Of a stretch of 64,000 nucleotides of DNA, positions 51,552 through 59,453 are shown piece by piece; position 1 is the first letter of the stretch, and each line of letters starts with the position of its first letter. Made by a program: the position numbers and the translations under genes. The notes under the pieces were generated by a model. It did not search any database. It was given only the letters and a program-made list of their open reading frames with translations, and was not told the origin of the DNA. The stretch is from Microbacterium sp. AK009 (GTDB lineage Bacteria > Actinomycetota > Actinomycetes > Actinomycetales > Microbacteriaceae): NCBI RefSeq assembly GCF_013410955.1, contig NZ_JACCCG010000007.1:33019-97018 (forward strand). Direction: 5' to 3'.

Positions 51552-53096
51552 TCAGGCGTCTTTGCCGAAGACCTCGGACTCCATGGCGTCGTATCCCTCT
51601 GCCTGAGGGTCGCGGTGGCGGCCCCCGGACAAAGCGTATTCCTCCTCGGGCGAAAGCACGAGACGGTGACGGAAGAACAGCCCGAATCCGAGCAGGATGA
51701 CGACGTACACGATGACGATCGCGATGATCGCCGGAAGGAAGGTGGGGTTCAGCAGGAACCCGACGAAGACGATCGCCGCGATCACCGCCGCCAGGACCGC
51801 ACCCGGTACGCCCCACGGGCTCTTGTAGGGGCGGGCGACGTCCGGGAACTTCCGCCGCAGCAGCACGAACGACACCATCTGCAGGAAGTACGCCAGCACC
51901 GCGCCCCACACCGCGATGTTCAGCACGATCGCGCCGGCCACGGCGCCGGCCCCTTCGTTCACGGCGGAGAGGGTGTCGAGGATCATCAGCGCCACGAAAC
52001 CGATCGCCGCCCCGACCGTCAGCGCCACCCACGGGGTCTTGCGCGTGCCGGTGAGGGAAAGGAAGCGCGGGTAGTAGCCGGCGCGGGAGAGGGAGTACAT
52101 GTTGCGTCCGTAGGCGAACATGATCCCCTGCAGCGACGCGAGAAGACCGACGAGGGCGAGGAGGGCGAGGACGGCTGCCGCCTCATCGCCCACGATGGCG
52201 CGGAACCCGTCGAGCAGCGGCTCACCGGCGACTCCCGTCGCCTCGGCACCGATGACGCCGGTGTTGAGGAAGAGCACCAGCAGCCCGGTGACGATGAGGG
52301 TGCCCCGGGCCCAGAAACCGGCTTTGGGGATGTCGCGCACCGGGTTGTGCGATTCCTCGGCCGCCAGCGGCAGCTCCTCGATGCCGAGGAAGAACCACAT
52401 GGCGAAGGGGAGGGCGAACAGGATCGGCAGTACACCGTGCGGCAGGAACGCGGTCTGGCCCGGGTCGGGGGCGATGTCCCACAGGTTCGCCCACTGGAAC
52501 GCACCCGAGAAGACAGACATGAGGGAGAAGACGAGGATGATGCCGATGGAGATGACCGACACGATGATGGCGAAGCGGAACGAGATCGCCGCTCCCGCCG
52601 AGTTCAGGGCGATGAACAGCACGTACAGCACCAGCCACCACACCCAGGCAGGCAGAGACAGGCCGAGCAGCTCGCTCGTGATCGCATCGGCGTAGGACGC
52701 CGAGAAGTACACGATCACCGCGGTCGTGGCGACGTACTCGATCGTCTCGGCGAGGCCCGTGACGAGTCCCCCCCAGGGGCCCATCGCCGAACGCGCGAAC
52801 GAGTACGCCCCACCGGTGTGCGGCATCGCCGCCGCCATCTCCCCGATCGAGAAGATCAGCCCGTAGTACATCAGCACCAGAACGGCGAAGGCGATCAGCA
52901 TGCCGCCGAAGCCGGCGAAGTCGATTCCGAAGTTCCAGCCCGAGAAGTCGCCGGAGATCACCGCGGCGACGGCGAGACCCCAGAGGCCCCAGATCCCGGC
53001 GGCGCGTTTCAGCCCGCGTTTTTCGAAGTACTCCTGTCCGGCTCGCGTATAGGTCGCTCCGGCGACCTTCTGCGACTCGCTCTTCGACTGTGACAT
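51552..53096 (-). CDS. APC-family amine permease, ethanolamine-permease type
   Basis: A 514-residue transporter with about twelve membrane segments. The start YFEKRGLKRAAGIWGLWGLAVAAVISGDFSGWNFGIDFAGFGG and AAAMPHTGGAYSFARSAMGPWGG, then EYVATTAVIVYFSASY and FFLGIEELPLAAEESHNPVRDIP, match the ethanolamine permease (Eat) branch of the amino acid-polyamine-organocation family. The C-terminal ~40 residues are hydrophilic. It is divergent from the GlnA-like gene, so both probably answer to one regulator. Confidence 0.85.
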   Translation of the reverse strand: MSQSKSESQKVAGATYTRAGQEYFEKRGLKRAAGIWGLWGLAVAAVISGDFSGWNFGIDFAGFGGMLIAFAVLVLMYYGLIFSIGEMAAAMPHTGGAYSFARSAMGPWGGLVTGLAETIEYVATTAVIVYFSASYADAITSELLGLSLPAWVWWLVLYVLFIALNSAGAAISFRFAIIVSVISIGIILVFSLMSVFSGAFQWANLWDIAPDPGQTAFLPHGVLPILFALPFAMWFFLGIEELPLAAEESHNPVRDIPKAGFWARGTLIVTGLLVLFLNTGVIGAEATGVAGEPLLDGFRAIVGDEAAAVLALLALVGLLASLQGIMFAYGRNMYSLSRAGYYPRFLSLTGTRKTPWVALTVGAAIGFVALMILDTLSAVNEGAGAVAGAIVLNIAVWGAVLAYFLQMVSFVLLRRKFPDVARPYKSPWGVPGAVLAAVIAAIVFVGFLLNPTFLPAIIAIVIVYVVILLGFGLFFRHRLVLSPEEEYALSGGRHRDPQAEGYDAMESEVFGKDA

Positions 53097-53282
53097 CCGT
53101 CCTCCGTGCGCTCGGGTGCGGCGAGGGTCTGCGCCTTGCGCATGATTGTGGACCTAATGGTGGGCTGTGTCTACCTTTATCTCGACCGACCCGGTTACAG
53201 TGGTCGCGACCGGACCTCACCGATCGGCCGCAGCGGCGCCGCCTGACGGTGGGGGAGTGCTGCACCACCGTGAGGAGCAAGG
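53097..53282. promoter_or_regulatory. Divergent control region of the amine catabolic cluster
   Basis: This 186-bp region between the permease and GlnA-like genes holds a perfect palindrome GGTCGCGACC (53202-53211) and a -10-like TTACAGT (53195-53201) just before it on the + strand. A short AT-richer stretch (GATTGTGGACCTAATGG, 53145-53161) may hold the leftward promoter. Operators for the GntR regulator at the end of the cluster would be expected here. Confidence 0.45.
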
Positions 53283-54638
53283 ATGCCGGGAAACATGACC
53301 CCGCCCGAGTTGGCGGCCGCGATCGCGGCCGGCGAGATCGACACCGTCATCGTCGGGTTCGCCGATGCCCAGGGGCGCCTGGTCGGCAAGCGCGTGTCGG
53401 CGCGACTGTTCCAGGAGGAGGTGCTGCACCACGGTGCGGAGGCCTGCAACTACCTGCTCTCGGTCGACGTCGACATGAACACCGTCGACGGCTACACCAT
53501 GGCCAGCTGGGAGACCGGGTACGGCGACATGATGCTGCTCCCCGACGTCGAAACCCTGCGCCGCATCCCCTGGCAGCCGGGCACCGCGCTCGTCATGGCC
53601 GACCTCGGATGGGAAAGCGGCGACCCTGTCGCGCAGTCGCCCCGCGCGATCCTGCAGGCGCAGCGTGCGCGCCTCGCCGAGCGCGGGCTCGTCGGCTACA
53701 GCGGCACGGAGCTGGAGTTCATGGTCTTCGACGAGAGCTACCGCTCGGCGTGGGCCAAGGGGTATCGCGACCTCGCGCCCTCCACCGACTACAACGTCGA
53801 TTACGACATCCTCGCCTCCACTCGCCTGGAGCCGCTGCTGCGCGACATCCGTCTGGGTATGGACGGGGCGGGCATGTACTGCGAGGGCGTCAAGGGCGAA
53901 TGCAACCTCGGGCAGCAGGAGATCGCGTTCCGCTTCGCCGAGGTGCTCGAGACCGCCGACCAGCACACCATCTACAAGACCGGCGCGAAGCAGATCGCCG
54001 ACCAGCACGGCAAGGCGATCACCTTCATGGCCAAGTTCAACGAGCGCGAGGGCAACAGCTGCCACATCCATCTCTCGGTGCGCTCGGAGTCGGGGGAGCC
54101 CGTGATGGCCGGAGACGGTCCCCACGGCTTCAGCCCGCTCATGCAGTCGTGGATCGCCGGCATCCTCGCCACGCTCCGCGAGTTCACCCTGCTCTACGCC
54201 CCCACGATCAACTCCTACAAGCGCTTCGCGAAGGGGAGCTTCGCCCCGACCGGCATCGCCTGGGGCGTCGACAACCGCACCTGCGCGCTGCGCGTGGTCG
54301 GGCACGGCTCGTCCCTCCGGGTGGAGAACCGGGTGCCCGGCGGCGACGTCAACCCGTACATGGCGATCTCCGCGATCATCGCCGGCGGCCTTCACGGCCT
54401 CGAGCACGAGCTGCCGCTGCCCGAGCCGCTGCGCGGCAACGCCTACGACGCCGGCGTCGATCATCTGCCGACGACGCTCCGCGAGGCCGCGCGTCTCTTC
54501 GACGAGTCGGCGATCGCGCGCGCGGCGTTCGGCGACGAGGTCGTCGAGCACTACCTCAATCAGGCGCGCATCGAGGTCGAGGCCTACGACGCCGCGGTGA
54601 CCGACTGGGAGCGGGTGCGTGGTTTCGAGCGGCTCTGA
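53283..54638 (+). CDS. Glutamine synthetase-like gamma-glutamyl amine ligase (GlnA4/PuuA type)
   Basis: A 451-residue glutamine synthetase homologue with DYNVDYDILASTRLEPLLRDIRLGM, GVKGECNLGQQEIAFRFAEVLETADQHTIYKTGAKQIADQHGKAITFMAKFNEREGNSCHIHLSV and VENRVPGGDVNPYMAISAIIAGG. These are the metal, ATP and glutamate sites of the fold, but the ammonium-pocket region differs from true GlnA and the sequence is of the amine-ligase type. It probably joins glutamate to an amine taken up by the permease, ethanolamine being the best guess. It overlaps the next gene by 20 bp. Confidence 0.85.
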   Translation: MPGNMTPPELAAAIAAGEIDTVIVGFADAQGRLVGKRVSARLFQEEVLHHGAEACNYLLSVDVDMNTVDGYTMASWETGYGDMMLLPDVETLRRIPWQPGTALVMADLGWESGDPVAQSPRAILQAQRARLAERGLVGYSGTELEFMVFDESYRSAWAKGYRDLAPSTDYNVDYDILASTRLEPLLRDIRLGMDGAGMYCEGVKGECNLGQQEIAFRFAEVLETADQHTIYKTGAKQIADQHGKAITFMAKFNEREGNSCHIHLSVRSESGEPVMAGDGPHGFSPLMQSWIAGILATLREFTLLYAPTINSYKRFAKGSFAPTGIAWGVDNRTCALRVVGHGSSLRVENRVPGGDVNPYMAISAIIAGGLHGLEHELPLPEPLRGNAYDAGVDHLPTTLREAARLFDESAIARAAFGDEVVEHYLNQARIEVEAYDAAVTDWERVRGFERL

Positions 54639-55416
54639 CGAACGCGGCGGCGCCCGCACCCGGCGACCCGTCATCGGCCTCACGACCTACCTCGAGCAGG
54701 CTGCGCAGGGCGTGTGGGACGTGCGCGCCGCCTTCCTTCCCGAGGTCTACTTCGACGCCGTGACCGCCTCGGGTGGCATCGCGGTGCTCCTCCCGCCGCA
54801 ACCCGCACCCGACGACGCCGCGCCCGCGGTCCTCGACGGGCTCGACGGGCTCATCCTCACCGGTGGCGTCGACGTGCAGCCCGAGCTGTACGGTGCGCCC
54901 CGGCATCCGCTCACCGACCCCGCCCGCGCCGACCGCGACGCGTGGGAGCTGGCCCTGTTGGCGGGTGCGGAGGAGAGGCGGATGCCGGTGCTGGCGATCT
55001 GTCGCGGGATGCAGGTGGTGAACGTCGCGCGCGGCGGCACTCTGCATCAGCACCTCCCCGACGTGCTCGGAACGGAGAAGTACCGCCTGGGCGGCGGAGT
55101 CTTCGCGACGAACCCGACCGAGGTGGAGGCGGGCTCGCGCCTCGCCGAGCTCGTCGGGGCGGGCACGCAGGAGGTGCACAGCTACCATCACCAGGGCATC
55201 GACCGCCTCGGCGGCGGGCTCGCCGTGATCGCGCGCACCGACGATGGGCTCGTCTACGCGGTGGAGGGAACCGGCGACGGGTACCTCCTCGGCGTGCAGT
55301 GGCATCCCGAACAGAACCTCGATGACCGACGGCTGTTCGCCGGGCTCGTGCGTGAGGCCGCCGGCTACCGCGCGCGCTCGCGCGACCTCGACCCGCACCA
55401 GGAGGTGTCCGCGTGA
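54619..55416 (+). CDS. Class I glutamine amidotransferase-like gamma-glutamyl hydrolase (PuuD type)
   Basis: A 265-residue protein with PVIGLTTYLEQAAQGVW, GLILTGGVDVQPELYG, nucleophile elbow LAICRGMQVVNVARGGTLHQHL, and the His-Glu pair in GVQWHPEQNLDDRRLF, which complete a Cys-His-Glu triad. This peptidase C26 family includes PuuD, which frees GABA from its gamma-glutamyl form. Here it should hydrolyse the oxidised gamma-glutamyl product to glutamate plus an amino acid. GTG 54619 overlaps the previous gene; the stop overlaps the next by 4 nt. Confidence 0.88.
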   Translation: MVSSGSDERGGARTRRPVIGLTTYLEQAAQGVWDVRAAFLPEVYFDAVTASGGIAVLLPPQPAPDDAAPAVLDGLDGLILTGGVDVQPELYGAPRHPLTDPARADRDAWELALLAGAEERRMPVLAICRGMQVVNVARGGTLHQHLPDVLGTEKYRLGGGVFATNPTEVEAGSRLAELVGAGTQEVHSYHHQGIDRLGGGLAVIARTDDGLVYAVEGTGDGYLLGVQWHPEQNLDDRRLFAGLVREAAGYRARSRDLDPHQEVSA

Positions 55417-56771
55417 GCGACACGATCACCCTCGTCAATCCGGCGACCGGGCGCGCGTTCCGCGAGATCCCGCGGGCGGGGCTCGCCGAGGTCGATGCCG
55501 CCATCGCGGGCGCCGTCGCCGCGCAGCGGGCCTGGGCGGCACTGGCCCCCGTCGCCCGCGCCGATGCGCTCCGCGCGTTCGCGCGCGTGGTCGAGGCGCA
55601 CGTCGACGAACTCGCCGCCCTCGAGGTGGAGAACTCGGGCCACCCGATCGGGTCGGCGAGGTGGGAGGCGTCGCACGTCGCGCAGGTGCTGAACTACTAC
55701 GCGGCCGCGCCCGAGCGCCTCATCGGTCAGCAGATCCCCGTCGCCGGGGGCCTGGATGTCACCTTCCACGAGCCGTATGGGGTCGTGGGGATCATCGTGC
55801 CGTGGAACTTCCCGATGACGATCGCCTCGTGGGGGTTCGTGCCGGCGCTCGCCGCCGGCAACGCCGTGGTGCTGAAGCCCGCCGAGCTGACACCGCTCAC
55901 CGCCGTTCGGCTCGGCGAGCTCGCCCTCGAGGCGGGCCTGCCCGCCGGGCTCTTCCAGGTCGTCACCGGCTCGGGCTCGGTCGTCGGGCAGCGCTTCGTC
56001 AGCCACCCCGATGTGCGGAAGGTCGTCTTCACGGGGTCCACCGAAGTGGGGACGGATGTCGCGGCGGGCTGTGCCCGCATGCTGAAGCCCGTGACGTTGG
56101 AGCTCGGCGGCAAGTCGGCGAACATCGTCTTCGCCGACGCCGACCTCGAGCGCGCCGCCGCGAGCGCTCCCGGCTCGGTGTTCGACAACGCCGGGCAGGA
56201 CTGCTGCGCCCGCAGCCGCCTCCTCGTCGAGCGCTCGGTCTACGACCGGTTCCTCGAGCTGCTCGAACCGGCCGTCCAGGCGTGGCGGGTCGGCGACCCG
56301 GCGTCGCCCGACACCGACATGGGTCCGCTCATCTCCGCCTCCCACCGTGACACCGTCGCCGGCTTCCTCGACGACGCCGACGTCGCCTTCCGCGGAGCGG
56401 CGCCCGGCGGTGACGGGTTCTGGTTCGCGCCCACGGTCGTACTGGCATCCCCCGGTGACCGGATCGCGCAGGACGAGGTCTTCGGACCCGTCGTGGCGGT
56501 GCTGCCCTTCGACGACGAGGCCGACGCCATCCGCCTCGCCAACGACACCATCTACGGCCTGGCCGGATCGCTGTGGACCGAGAACCTCGGCCGCGCCGTG
56601 CGCGTCGCCCGCGGGGTGAAGAGCGGCGTGCTGTCGGTCAACTCGCACTCCTCGGTGCGCTACGCCACCCCGTTCGGGGGTATGAAGGCCTCCGGCCTCG
56701 GGCGCGAGCTCGGACCCGACGCCGCCGAGCACTTCACCGAGACCAAGAACGTCTTCTTCGCCACCGATTGA
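55413..56771 (+). CDS. NAD(P)-dependent aldehyde dehydrogenase
   Basis: A 452-residue enzyme with PWNFPMTIASWGFVPALAAGNAVVLKPAELTPL, VVFTGSTEVG, LELGGKSANIVFADAD (general-base Glu), the nucleophile NAGQDCCARSR (Cys264) and EVFGPVVAVLPFD. It is shorter than most relatives (~480-500) at the N-terminus. In this cluster it probably oxidises a gamma-glutamyl aldehyde to the acid, as PuuC does. GTG at 55413 overlaps the preceding gene by 4 nt. Confidence 0.9.
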   Translation: MSDTITLVNPATGRAFREIPRAGLAEVDAAIAGAVAAQRAWAALAPVARADALRAFARVVEAHVDELAALEVENSGHPIGSARWEASHVAQVLNYYAAAPERLIGQQIPVAGGLDVTFHEPYGVVGIIVPWNFPMTIASWGFVPALAAGNAVVLKPAELTPLTAVRLGELALEAGLPAGLFQVVTGSGSVVGQRFVSHPDVRKVVFTGSTEVGTDVAAGCARMLKPVTLELGGKSANIVFADADLERAAASAPGSVFDNAGQDCCARSRLLVERSVYDRFLELLEPAVQAWRVGDPASPDTDMGPLISASHRDTVAGFLDDADVAFRGAAPGGDGFWFAPTVVLASPGDRIAQDEVFGPVVAVLPFDDEADAIRLANDTIYGLAGSLWTENLGRAVRVARGVKSGVLSVNSHSSVRYATPFGGMKASGLGRELGPDAAEHFTETKNVFFATD

Positions 56772-56778
56772 CCCGCAC

Positions 56779-56838
56779 GGGTCGTTGAGCGCCCTTCGAC
56801 AGGCTCAGGAACCGCGAACCAACGAGACGAAACGCCCC
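56779..56838. repeat. Dispersed actinobacterial repeat element
   Basis: GGTCGTTGAGCGCCCTTCGACAGGCTCAGG...ACCAACGAGACGAAACGCC sits between the aldehyde dehydrogenase and SDR genes. Its core (CCTGTCGAAGGGCGCTCAACGACC on the other strand) is, as I recall, scattered between genes in Microbacterium and relatives. It leaves the downstream gene with its own AGAAAGAACC leader. Confidence 0.6.
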
Positions 56839-56855
56839 ACACAGAAAGAACCAGC

Positions 56856-57629
56856 ATGGACCTCACGCAACGCCTCGCCGACCAGGTCGCCATCGTCACC
56901 GGCGGCGCGAGCGGCATCGGCCTGGCCACCGCCCGTCGCTTCGCCGCCGAGGGCGCCCGCGTCGTGATCGCCGACGTCGACCCGGCGTCGGGCGAACGGG
57001 CGGCCGCCGAGGTGGACGGGCTCTTCCGTCCGGTCGACGTCGCCGACGAGGCATCCGTCAAACAGCTCTTCGACTCGGTCGCCGGCGATCTCGGGCGCCT
57101 GGACATCGCCTTCAACAACGCCGGGATCTCGCCCGCCGACGACGACTCGATCGAGACGACGGAGCTTCCCGCGTGGGATCGGGTGCAGGACGTCAACCTC
57201 AAGAGCGTGTACCTCTGCTCGCGCGCGGCGCTGCGTCACATGGTGCCCGCGGGTCGCGGCTCGATCATCAACACCGCCTCGTTCGTGGCGCTGCTGGGCT
57301 CAGCCACCTCGCAGATCTCCTACACCGCCTCGAAGGGCGGGGTGCTCGCGATGACGCGGGAGCTCGGGGTGCAGTTCGCCCGGCAGGGGATCCGCGTGAA
57401 CGCGCTCTGCCCGGGGCCGGTGAACACCCCGCTTCTGCAGGAGCTCTTCGCGAAAGACCCCGAGCGCGCCCAGCGCCGGCTCGTCCATGTGCCCATGGGG
57501 CGGTTCGCCGAGCCGGAGGAGATGGCAGCCGCCGTCGCGTTCCTCGCCTCCGACGACGCCTCGTTCATCACCGCCACCGCGTTCGTCGTCGACGGCGGCA
57601 TCACCAACGCGTACGTCACGCCCCTGTAG
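56856..57629 (+). CDS. Short-chain dehydrogenase/reductase
   Basis: A 257-residue SDR with cofactor motif VTGGASGIGLATA, acidic IADVD (favouring NAD), FNNAGIS, catalytic Ser/Tyr/Lys in NTASFVALLGSATSQISYTASKGG, and VNALCPGPVNTPL. In this cluster it is the only alcohol dehydrogenase candidate and could oxidise gamma-glutamylethanolamide to the aldehyde used by the preceding gene product. ATG at 56856. The stop codon is directly followed by the GTG of the regulator gene. Confidence 0.9.
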   Translation: MDLTQRLADQVAIVTGGASGIGLATARRFAAEGARVVIADVDPASGERAAAEVDGLFRPVDVADEASVKQLFDSVAGDLGRLDIAFNNAGISPADDDSIETTELPAWDRVQDVNLKSVYLCSRAALRHMVPAGRGSIINTASFVALLGSATSQISYTASKGGVLAMTRELGVQFARQGIRVNALCPGPVNTPLLQELFAKDPERAQRRLVHVPMGRFAEPEEMAAAVAFLASDDASFITATAFVVDGGITNAYVTPL

Positions 57630-58355
57630 GTGAGTGCGGTGTCGGTCGAGGTGCCCCTTCCCGCTGTGCGGCGCGCGGTCTACCGGCCCGTGCGCGGGGG
57701 GAACGCCCTCGAAGACACGGTGGCCCGACTCATCCAGACCGTGCGGCTCGGGGTGGTCGCGCCCGGGGAGTCGCTCCCGCCCGAGCGCGAGCTCGCGGGG
57801 CTCTACGGGGTGAGCCGCGACACCGTGCGGGAGGCCATCCGCGAGCTCGCCGACACCGGCTACCTCGTCAGGCGACGCGGCCGGTACGGCGGCACGTTCG
57901 TCGCCGACCCGCTGCCGCCGCCGGCGTCGGTCGAGGTGACCGCGGCCGAACTCGAAGACGTGCTGGGTCTTCGCCGCGTGCTCGAGGCGGGCGCGGCGCG
58001 CACCGCCGCGGGGCGCACGCTCGACCCGGACGCCCGCGCCGAGCTCTGGGCCCGCCATGAGCAGGCGGCGCTCGCCGGCACCGACGACTACCGCCGGCTC
58101 GACACCCTCCTGCACCTGACGATCGCCGAGCTCGCCGCCGTTCCCTCCCTTGTCGCCCTGCTCGCCGAGAATCGCGCGCAGGTCAACGTCTGGCTCGACG
58201 CGTTCCCGCTCCTTCCCCGCAACATCGAGCATTCCAACGCTCAGCACGAGGCGATCGTGACCGCGATCCTGACCGGGCGAGCGGATGCCGCGGAGACCGC
58301 CGTCCTCGACCACCTCGCCGGCTCGGAGGCGCTGCTGCGCGGGTTCCTCGGCTGA
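57630..58355 (+). CDS. GntR/FadR-family transcriptional regulator
   Basis: A 241-residue regulator. The winged helix has EDTVARLIQTVRLGVVAPGESLPPERELAGLYGVSRDTVREAIRELADTGYLVRRRGRYGGTFV; the FCD ligand domain has DVLGLRRVLEAGAARTAAGRTL, DTLLHLTIAELAAVPSLVALL and AQHEAIVTAILTGRADAAE. The His residues in the FCD part can bind a metal and a small acid. It has no gap from the SDR gene and is probably the regulator of the whole cluster, acting at the divergent region before the GlnA-like gene. Confidence 0.9.
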   Translation: MSAVSVEVPLPAVRRAVYRPVRGGNALEDTVARLIQTVRLGVVAPGESLPPERELAGLYGVSRDTVREAIRELADTGYLVRRRGRYGGTFVADPLPPPASVEVTAAELEDVLGLRRVLEAGAARTAAGRTLDPDARAELWARHEQAALAGTDDYRRLDTLLHLTIAELAAVPSLVALLAENRAQVNVWLDAFPLLPRNIEHSNAQHEAIVTAILTGRADAAETAVLDHLAGSEALLRGFLG

Positions 58356-58375
58356 GCGGTGCGGCCGGCGTCAGC

Positions 58376-59326
58376 TCAGGGGAGCGAGCGCGCGACGTCA
58401 TGGATCGCGGCGGCCGAGCGCTGGAACAGCTCGAGCTCGTGGTCGGAGAATCCGGTCTCACGCACGAGGGTCGCGCCCGACGCGCTGACGATCGACGGCA
58501 CCGACAGGGCGACCCCGTCGACCCCGTGGAAGTCGCGGAGCACGGTCGAGACCGGCATCACCGCGTGCTCATCCCCGAGGATCGCCTCGATGATGCGGGC
58601 GCTGGAGAGGCCGATGGCGTAGTTCGTCGCGCCCTTCCCCTGGATGACCTTGTACGCGGCATCCCGCACATCCACGGCGATGTCGTCGAGTTCGGTCTGG
58701 GTCATCGGCGGATGCCCCTCGGCCTGCCACTCGCGGATCGGCACCGTGCCGATCGTCGCGCGCGACCACAGCGGGAACTCCGTGTCGCCGTGCTCGCCGA
58801 CGATGTAGGCGTGCACGCTCGAGGTCGACACCCCCGCGCGCTGCGCCAGCTTCCAGCGCAGGCGCGAGGTGTCGAGCACGGTGCCCGAGGCGAAGATGCG
58901 CTCGGGCGGGAGCCCGGTCTCCTGCTGCGCCCGCACGGTCAGCACATCGCAGGGGTTCGTGACGATGACGTAGATCGCGTTCGGGGCGACCTCGAGGAGA
59001 TCGGGCAGCATGCGCTGAAGGATGCCGGCGTTCACGCCCGCGAGGTCGATCCGCGTCTGGCCGGGGTCCTGCTTCGCGCCCGCGGTGATGACGACGACGT
59101 GCGACCCCTCGGCGACGGCGATGTCGCTGCCGCCGGTGATGTCGCTGCGCCCGGTGAACTGCGTGCCGTGGGCGAGGTCGAGCACTTCGGCGTCGACCTT
59201 CGCGGTGGCGATGTCGTACAGGGCGACGTGGCGGGCGGAGCCGCGGATCAGCGCCGCGTACGCGGTGCTCGCTCCCACGCTACCGGCGCCGACGATGGTG
59301 ACCTTGGAGTTCTCGATGACCGCCAT
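58376..59326 (-). CDS. ldh: L-lactate dehydrogenase
   Basis: A 316-residue NAD-dependent enzyme with VTIVGAGSVGASTAYAALIRG, DLAHGTQF, VITAGAKQDPGQTRIDLAGVN, VTNPCDVLT and the catalytic His in YIVGEHGDTEFPLWS. The Gln in AKQDPGQTR marks the lactate rather than malate type. ATG at 59326. It converges with the GntR gene, 20 bp between their ends. Confidence 0.93.
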   Translation of the reverse strand: MAVIENSKVTIVGAGSVGASTAYAALIRGSARHVALYDIATAKVDAEVLDLAHGTQFTGRSDITGGSDIAVAEGSHVVVITAGAKQDPGQTRIDLAGVNAGILQRMLPDLLEVAPNAIYVIVTNPCDVLTVRAQQETGLPPERIFASGTVLDTSRLRWKLAQRAGVSTSSVHAYIVGEHGDTEFPLWSRATIGTVPIREWQAEGHPPMTQTELDDIAVDVRDAAYKVIQGKGATNYAIGLSSARIIEAILGDEHAVMPVSTVLRDFHGVDGVALSVPSIVSASGATLVRETGFSDHELELFQRSAAAIHDVARSLP

Positions 59327-59453
59327 GCGCTCAGTCTCCCAGCCGCGCCGGGCGCGCGTCATCCGCTTCTCTCGCCGGCGAGCGAGTCGCCCGCGCGGAC
59401 GACGGTGGCGGTCGGACGGGCGCGGTAATACACTCGCGGCAGGGGCGAGGCCG

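Noticed and set aside
53217..54683. A 488-codon leftward frame opposite the GlnA-like gene
   Set aside because: No domains; the rightward frame carries all glutamine synthetase motifs.
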